Assembly (NCBI RefSeq): GCF_048544455.1
Contig: NC_133534.1
Span: 121,668,269 to 121,732,268 of the forward strand
DNA length: 64,000 bases
Reading direction: 5' to 3'
Origin: Silene latifolia
Taxonomy: Eukaryota > Streptophyta > Magnoliopsida > Caryophyllales > Caryophyllaceae
Position numbers and translations under genes: made by a program. Below, piece after piece: positions 60,788 to 64,000 of this stretch; position 1 is the first letter of the stretch; each line of letters starts with the position of its first letter. The notes beneath the pieces were generated by a model. The model made no database searches. It saw only the letters and a program-made list of their open reading frames with translations, and had not been told where the DNA came from.

Positions 60788-61500
60788 TTTGCTTTTTGTT
60801 TTTGTCTTCGGCTGTATTTTGCACATTTTGTACATTTTTAGGACCCACATTTTGGACATTCGGACTTTGTTTTGGGGCTCGAGCCCCCAGTTTGGTGTAC
60901 ATATTCCCTTTTGGTTGTATATATGATGGCATGAGTGCCTTTGCTGCTGGGTTGCTTTGTTTGTACCTGCAGGTTAGCTTTGAACAGGTTTGGTAGATGA
61001 CGGTTTATGTCGTCATGCTGCCGAAATTTACATGGAAATTCACATAGAACATACATTTGTACACATGGCCTAAATTAGCGCAAACGACGACTCGGAAATG
61101 CAAAAAATGCAAAAAATTTGCCGGAAATAACTGGACGGTAGGGAGGGCTACCCCCTAAAAAAAGGAAAAAATAGAAACATATAAGTTTGAAATGTAATGT
61201 GGAACGGGAGTGAAATGATTCCCCAAAAAGAAAATTTAAAAGGTATGTGTAAGTTTGAAAATGAATAAATTAAATTGGTGAAATGATTCCCCAAAAGAAA
61301 ATAAAAAAAGAAATGGATAAGCGTGCTAAGATGACGAAAATGTCGATATCGCCTCGAAATACGTGCCCGTGGAATTAGGAAACATGAAACATGGCAATTT
61401 GACGGATTTACCAAAATAATAACCCGTATGAATAAGAAATTATTATTTGAGGCGCCTGTTCCCCAGTGTATCCGTCCTGACGGATTTTAGGAAACAACTT
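60788..61500 (+). other. Spacer between antisense genes 1 and 2
   Basis: T-rich 3' UTR-like sequence follows the gene 1 stop. An A-rich interval follows with a diverged direct repeat (GAAATGATTCCCCAAAA at about 61214 and 61279). Just before the TATA box lies the palindrome ATCCGTC-CT-GACGGAT (61470-61485). No coding sequence is seen. Confidence 0.5.
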
Positions 61501-61504
61501 TTAG

Positions 61505-61512
61505 TATAAATA
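61505..61512 (+). promoter_or_regulatory. TATA box of antisense gene 2
   Basis: TATAAATA, 93 bp upstream of the ATG, inside TTAGTATAAATAGAGAC (61501-61517), which is identical to the minus-strand core promoter of the element's LTR (56272-56288). Confidence 0.65.
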
Positions 61513-61597
61513 GAGACGTCGAGGGATATTTTATTCACATAATTCTTCCGTCTTTCCTTCGTCATATTACATAAAGCTCATAAAATTAGCATACATC

Positions 61598-63076
61598 ATG
61601 AATACTGTCGAAATTCGCCTAAAAGAGTGGACAGATGAGTTCTCTAATGTGGAGAAACACGACATGGGTGCTTATAACTTTGGATCGCTTTTGAGCTTGA
61701 AGTTGATCAAGGTGGTCAAACCATTCCTAGAGGCTTGTCTTGATTATTGGGACCCGAATTATCACGTATTTACCTTCCCCGGAGGCGACATTTGCCCATA
61801 TCCCGAAGAAATTGCTGCAATTGGTGGTTGGGACCCGGAACATTCGCCTGCTATTCCCTCTACTTCTCAAGGATATAAGAACAAGTTTAGGGATTTTCTT
61901 GGGTTGACAAGAGCTGAGGTGGACCGTCTTGTGATCTCAAAGGGAGTGCGAATGTTGGACTTCATTGATCGATTCATTAATAGGGCCGATCCCACTATCT
62001 CTTATGTTGCCAGGCGAAGGGCATTCGTGTTTTGCCTACTACATGTATATGCCCTTCAAGGGCATGTTGATGAGGATTTGAGAGGGGATCCTCGTTATTT
62101 GAGCTTGATTGAGCAAATGTAGCTGCGCAGAAGCCCAGCTTGCCTGTGCTTAGGAGAGATCATGTTGGGGTTAGATAACAGGAAAGCCAACCGTGACCTT
62201 CCTTATCTGGGAAGTCCCATTATTTTGCAGGTAAAAGAATTTATTTATTTTTTCTTTTTTTTTTTCTTTTTTTTTCTCTATTTCTAATACCTGCTTTTGG
62301 TAGGTCTGGCTTATGGAGCGTCTTCGATTGATAGAGCCCCCAGTTAATGTTCCTGCTTATCATGCTTGCTCAATTGCGGTGAGGACCAGGCTCTACATGG
62401 TGGATTTCACTCGAGTCTGCAAATATTGGGAAAACAAATTGAAGAGTGACGATGGTCCCTTGATTAGATGGATCGTACCATGGTGGCATCTCAAATCTGT
62501 CACTGGAGTATCATCCTTGGATCCTACCCGGTCTGTGCGCATTCCTGGCTTGGAGTTTATGAAATGCATCTTCCCGGAGAGGCTGATGAGGCGGGTTGGA
62601 TTGAAGCGAGATGATTAGAAGCTTTGACACGTCCCAGACGCCGTGGCGCTTACTACTGAGAGTCGCAGAGAATGGGCCATCAAATGGGCTCAAAGAAATG
62701 TGTGGTTCTTGAACTCTTCTGTTAGTGCTCTATGGGTGTCGGATTCCTATCTGCGGTGGAGGAAAGCTACTGCTCCGGAGGAGCGCGAGAGATTGAGGAA
62801 ACGCGAGCCTGTTGACTACAAGGTTCGTGATGTAGAAAAGGAGAAAGAGAAGCATCTGACTGAGGGAGAGGAAGAAGCCGGGTTTCGAGTTGTTCATCCT
62901 TCGAAGAAACCGAAGACTTCTCCTTCCGTAGAGATGGTGGTTGACAAGAATGGCAAGTTAGACCACAAGAGAGACCATTGGTGATTAGGTCAGAAGTGGC
63001 GCAAGAGCGTCCGGCTCGAGGTCGAGACAAGAAATATGATAAAAATGACAAAGGAAAAGGAAAAATGGAAGAATAG
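61598..63076 (+). pseudogene. Antisense gene 2 in element G: DUF7745-like protein, two exons
   Basis: ATG at 61598 follows a TATA box at normal distance. Exon 1 (61598-62230) ends CAG|GTAAAAG; exon 2 starts at 62304 after TTGGTAG. The protein has EACLDYWDPNYHVFTFPGGD, CPYPEEIAAIGGWDP, a Trp-rich middle (LIRWIVPWWHLKSV) and a Lys/Glu-rich tail ending in a basic KKYDKNDKGKGK segment. This pattern resembles DUF7745-type plant proteins, which are related in style to the plant mobile domain; that family call is from memory and moderate. Stops at 62120 (TAG), 62616 (TAG) and 62625 (TGA), plus a frameshift near 62975, break it. The frame is otherwise open and well conserved, so decay is recent. Confidence 0.65.
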
Positions 63077-63620
63077 CCTAAGTCTTTATTATTATTTATT
63101 ATTATTATTATTGTAATAAGAAGGTGGGGTTTTTAGAATCCTAGCCTATTTTATTTTTTTATATCTTTTATTATGTAGCGTATTATTATTAAAAGAAACG
63201 AAATAAAAGAGGTTGATTGGTTATGAAACCTGTTACGATTTTCTATCATTATTCTTGTCGAATTCCAAATGCATTTGCAAATGTCCTTCTATTTACATTT
63301 AAAATAATTAATGGGTTGTATCCTGTGAAGGATTGCCTACGTATTCATTTAAAAAATGAAATCAAACCCTTGCGCGTAGTTCAAGTAATTGTAAAAGAAT
63401 AATTGTTCTAAGCAACAGCTTGTAATGAACTTAGAAAATAAGCATGAGCTTTTACTTACTCCTAAAATGCATTTCAGTTTATTTGATGATATGAGGATGA
63501 CAAATTATCAAAATGCAAGAGTAAGATGACATTAGCTTAATTCAGCTTGGCCAGGGGCCGTTTATTTCGTGCCACAAGAGCTACACGTGAGGTTACGCGA
63601 GGCGCGTTTTTGCTCCTATT
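63077..63620. other. Spacer between gene 2 and integrase end
   Basis: It starts with a TTATTATTATTATT run (about 63087-63115) and an AATAAA at 63202-63207 that could serve gene 2 as a polyadenylation signal. The rest is non-coding; the open frame at 63217-63402 shows no protein character. Confidence 0.45.
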
Positions 63621-64000
63621 CTAGGCAAAGTAACGTTTCAGTTGGTCGAGGTTTGTCGGGTTGGAAAATTCGGTCCCATCTAAGTCTATTATCCTAACCG
63701 CACCCCCTGGAAGTATGGACTTGACTAGAAATGGCCCGGCCCAATTGGGTTTGAATTTTCCTCGTGGATCGACAGGTAAAAGAGCTCTAATTAATTTGAG
63801 GACCAAGTCTCCTTCTTTGATGTTCCTTGGCTTAACCCTTTTGTTGAAGGCTCGTTTGATGCGTGCTTGATATGTTTGCACATTGTGTAATGCACACAAT
63901 CTTCGTTCATCCAGGAGGATGAGTTCTTCATATCTATCCCTCTTCCAATCGGCTTCTGGGATTTGACTTTCAAGTAAAATACGCAAGGATGGTATTTCTA
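63621..64000 (-). CDS. Tat-lineage gypsy integrase C-terminus, partial at window edge
   Basis: The minus-strand frame is open from the window edge to the TAG at 63621. It carries ADWKRDRYEELILLDERRL, then RAFNKRVKPRNIKEGDLVL and the C-terminal DNA-binding fold KFKPNWAGPFLVKSILPGG...LDGTEFSNPTNLDQLKRYF. This is the standard end of Tat-lineage (Ogre/Tat-like) integrase. The frame has no stop within the window, so the catalytic core probably continues to the right. It fixes element G's orientation as minus and shows that the two + strand genes lie downstream of pol. Confidence 0.88.
   Translation of the reverse strand, partial: EIPSLRILLESQIPEADWKRDRYEELILLDERRLCALHNVQTYQARIKRAFNKRVKPRNIKEGDLVLKLIRALLPVDPRGKFKPNWAGPFLVKSILPGGAVRIIDLDGTEFSNPTNLDQLKRYFA

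Larger units (their letters stand above)
54441..64000 (-). mobile_element. Tat-lineage Ty3/gypsy element G, 3' part, with antisense genes
   Basis: A 2.4-kb LTR (54441-56835) is followed rightward by a polypurine tract on the minus strand. Two + strand genes come next (58385-60787 and 61598-63076), then the C-terminus of a minus-strand gypsy integrase (63621 to the edge). So this is the 3' end of a minus-strand element with about 6.8 kb between pol and 3' LTR. The 5' part lies outside. Known Tat-lineage elements may carry extra ORFs here, some antisense. GTAAG (54436-54440) is the predicted target duplication. Confidence 0.82.

Overview
This window is intergenic chromatin from a flowering plant. 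It is AT-rich, carries no recognisable single-copy host gene, rRNA, tRNA or CRISPR, and is essentially all retrotransposon. The nested LTR elements (Athila-like and Tat-like Ty3/gypsy, several Ty1/copia), the plant-type LINE with a DUF4283-like ORF1, and plant mobile domain cargo all point to an angiosperm. I cannot name the species from sequence alone.

Layout. (1) 1-10498, + strand: 3' two-thirds of a decayed Athila-like gypsy element (protease, RT, RNase H, integrase, then an ATHILA ORF-1-like third ORF). Its RT reading frame is split by a LINE at 1095-5868, flanked by a 15-bp target duplication. (2) 10499-29719: two diverged direct copies of a long LTR-like unit (10499-22751 and 25404-28832). 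I read them as minus-strand LTRs of a gypsy-like element, each followed on the right by a polypurine tract and a small minus-strand ORF remnant. The first copy is split by a copia element on the minus strand at 11792-20687 (TSD CTGTG, LTRs almost identical, gag-pol recognisable but frameshifted). (3) 29720-54440: copia element F (minus), into whose 3' LTR copia element D (29805-47432) inserted, into which copia element E (35438-44338, TSD AGACA) inserted. D and E have good LTRs but no coding capacity left. (4) 54441-64000: 3' part of a minus-strand Tat-lineage gypsy element G. It has a 2.4-kb LTR, a polypurine tract, the end of integrase at the right edge, and between them two intron-containing genes on the opposite (+) strand.

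Most notable are the two antisense genes in G. Gene 1 (58385-60787, seven exons) matches the plant mobile domain family. Gene 2 (61598-63076, two exons) looks like a DUF7745-type protein. Both are broken mainly by stop codons consistent with C-to-T change at CAG or CGA. Gene 2's TATA region shares 17 bases with the LTR's own TATA region.

A second layer of signal is structural. All seven copia LTR copies carry the same roughly 85-bp module of nested inverted repeats whose stems change in a compensatory way between families. The copia 3' UTRs carry a hairpin beside the polypurine tract and a 12-bp palindrome that also covaries. Several unrelated elements each contain a small array of their own CpG-rich quasi-palindromic word (TCGATCGA; GGCGCAG..CTGCGTC in pairs; GGGAYGCGCGGATCC; GGGACGCCCGCCCTG).
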